A DNA stretch of 5,535 bases from positions 1 through 5,535 of the forward strand of contig JACRAG010000011.1 of NCBI GenBank assembly GCA_016213455.1, read 5' to 3'. The DNA is from Anaerolineae bacterium (lineage in GTDB: Bacteria > Chloroflexota > Anaerolineae > Anaerolineales > Anaerolineaceae). Of the stretch, positions 4,328 through 5,535 are shown one piece after another. The position numbers and the translations under genes were made by a program. Position 1 is the stretch's first letter, and each line of letters opens with the position of its first letter. Below the pieces are notes generated by a model. It was not told where the DNA came from. It did no database searches and saw only the letters and a program-made list of their open reading frames with translations.

Positions 4328-5535
4328 TTGCTGGCGTTGATTCCTTCCACGCTGCTGTTACTGACCGCGCTGGTGATCTTCATTCTGCGCAGGGTGCGCC
4401 GCGGCGTGGGTGTAGCCTGGGTGGTCGGCTCGCTGGGCACGTTGTTGACCTTCGCGATCAGCCTGTTTTTGCGCTGGCGCCTGCCGCAGGAGGCTGCCTT
4501 TTCGGCCTGGCTGCCCTTCTCCGTCTTCACCGATTCGCCCATCTTTGGGCTGGACAACACCACCTGGCCTTACCTGTTTGCGCTGGCGGCGGTGGGGCTG
4601 GTGGTGCTGCTGTCGGCTTCGGCGCGTTTGAATGCCAACAGCCCGCTGGCCTGGATGGGTGTGCTGACCCTGCTGAGCATGGGCATGCTGGCGGTGCTCT
4701 CTGCCAATCTGCTCACCCTGATCCTGACCTGGACGCTGATTGACCTGCTGGAACTGGTCATCCTGCAGGCCAACTCGGGCGAACGCTCGCTGGGTGTGCA
4801 GACCGTGATTGCTTTCGCGGTGCGGGTGAGCGGCACGGCGCTGGTGATGGTTTCGGCGCTGCTGGCGCGCGGGGCGGGTGTGGCGCCCACCTTCAGCGGG
4901 CTGCCGCCCACCGCCGGGTTGTTGATTCTGCTGGCGGCAGGGCTGCGCCTGGGCGTGCTGCCGCTGCACCTGGCTGAACTGCGCACGGTCATTCAACGCC
5001 GCGGGCTGGGCACCGTGCTGCGCATGGTGGCGGCGGCTTCGGCGCTGGCGGTGTTGGGCCGCCTGCCGGGGGATGTGGTTGCCCCAAATGTGGCGCCGGC
5101 GCTGCTGGCTTTCACGTCGCTGGCGGTGCTGTATGCTGCCGCCATGTGGGCTGCTTCGGCGGATGAAATCAGCGGGCGTCCGTTCTGGCTGATCGCGCTT
5201 TCCGGCATGGCTGTGGCGGGCGTGGTGCAGGGGGTGCCGCAGTCCGGGCTGGGCTGGGGCGTGGTGTTGATCCTGGCTGGCAGCCTGCTCTTTCTCTTCT
5301 CGGCGCGGCGGCGGCCCATTCTGTTTATCCCACTGCTGGCCCTGCTGGCGCTCACCGGGCTGCCGTTTACCCCGGCATCATCGGGCTGGACGGGTTTGCT
5401 GGCTTCGCCGTTCAAGTTCTGGCAAATCCCGCTCCTCATCGCGCATGCGCTGCTGCTGTTCGGTTACACGCGCTTCGTCTTTGCCCCCGGCGAAGACCTG
5501 ACGCGCATGGAGCGCTGGATTCAGGCCATGTATCC
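4328..5535 (+). CDS. Antiporter-like proton-translocating membrane subunit, partial (402 aa visible)
   Basis: This polytopic protein is related to the antiporter-like subunits of complex I and group 4 hydrogenases (NuoL/M/N, MrpA/D type). It continues past the right edge. About ten or more hydrophobic helices are visible, for example residues 2-20, 27-48, 79-98, 107-126, 127-148, 157-180 and 196-214. Family landmarks are recognisable: FGLDNTTWPYLFAL (73-86), NLLTLILTW (127-135), LRLGVLPLHLAEL (206-218), DEISGRPFWLIALSGMAVAG (279-298) and LTGLPFTPASSG (342-353). At the helix normally carrying the W-E motif the sequence is TWTLID, and the usual Lys before the PLH motif appears to be R207. Proton transport is therefore uncertain. 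The start is TTG at 4328, preceded by GGAGG and 3 nt after the hydantoinase stop, so the two genes are probably co-transcribed. A CTG-, GTG- and TTG-rich 5' end with no early ATG makes this start easy to miss. The opposite-strand open frames here are shadows. Confidence 0.78.
   Translation, partial: MLALIPSTLLLLTALVIFILRRVRRGVGVAWVVGSLGTLLTFAISLFLRWRLPQEAAFSAWLPFSVFTDSPIFGLDNTTWPYLFALAAVGLVVLLSASARLNANSPLAWMGVLTLLSMGMLAVLSANLLTLILTWTLIDLLELVILQANSGERSLGVQTVIAFAVRVSGTALVMVSALLARGAGVAPTFSGLPPTAGLLILLAAGLRLGVLPLHLAELRTVIQRRGLGTVLRMVAAASALAVLGRLPGDVVAPNVAPALLAFTSLAVLYAAAMWAASADEISGRPFWLIALSGMAVAGVVQGVPQSGLGWGVVLILAGSLLFLFSARRRPILFIPLLALLALTGLPFTPASSGWTGLLASPFKFWQIPLLIAHALLLFGYTRFVFAPGEDLTRMERWIQAMY

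Noticed and set aside
4358..4996. 212-residue Gln/Arg-rich minus-strand open frame, and neighbouring minus-strand frames to 5439
   Set aside because: These are the antisense of CTG/GCG-rich codons of the membrane subunit, which produce Gln, Arg and His runs. The plus-strand frame has coherent transmembrane helices and family motifs.

Overview
This is a GC-rich bacterial chromosomal window with four complete protein-coding genes that read clearly, one small membrane-protein gene, and one large membrane-protein gene cut by the right edge. No rRNA, tRNA or marker gene fixes the taxonomy. The divergent hydantoinase type, the cytoplasmic beta-propeller and the style of the intergenic palindromic repeats suggest an environmental Chloroflexota (Anaerolineae-like) genome. 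That is inference only.

Layout. Positions 1-655 hold a minus-strand gene for a 202-residue three-helix membrane protein of unknown function. A possible terminator hairpin lies behind it at the window edge, and a perfect 16-bp palindrome lies just upstream of its ribosome binding site. Positions 656-1227 carry no credible gene. They hold a composite repeat: two tandem units of 184 and 188 bp plus a 13-bp stub of a third. Each unit contains a strongly palindromic module of about 105 bp flanked by a 9-bp direct repeat (GATGACATG), followed by a second, independent hairpin.

Positions 1228-2870 form a tight minus-strand operon. A WD40-like beta-propeller protein overlaps a canonical Nudix hydrolase by 4 bp (ATGA), and the Nudix gene abuts a 75-residue single-helix membrane protein (TAA directly followed by ATG).

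Only 32 bp separate this operon from the divergent plus-strand gene at 2903-4324, a D-hydantoinase/dihydropyrimidinase with every metal ligand present. The gap contains overlapping -10-like hexamers on the two strands, and the plus-strand one predicts a leaderless or nearly leaderless mRNA. Directly behind it, a TTG-initiated gene (4328 to beyond 5535) encodes a polytopic protein related to the antiporter-like subunits of complex I. Its ribosome binding site lies inside the end of the hydantoinase gene, and the usual Glu and Lys of the proton path appear to be replaced.

The most interesting points are the nested palindrome-within-repeat structure with apparent target-site duplications, the symmetric divergent promoter, and the antiporter-like protein with altered key residues. 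No CRISPR array, phage gene, toxin-antitoxin pair or recognisable defence system was seen.
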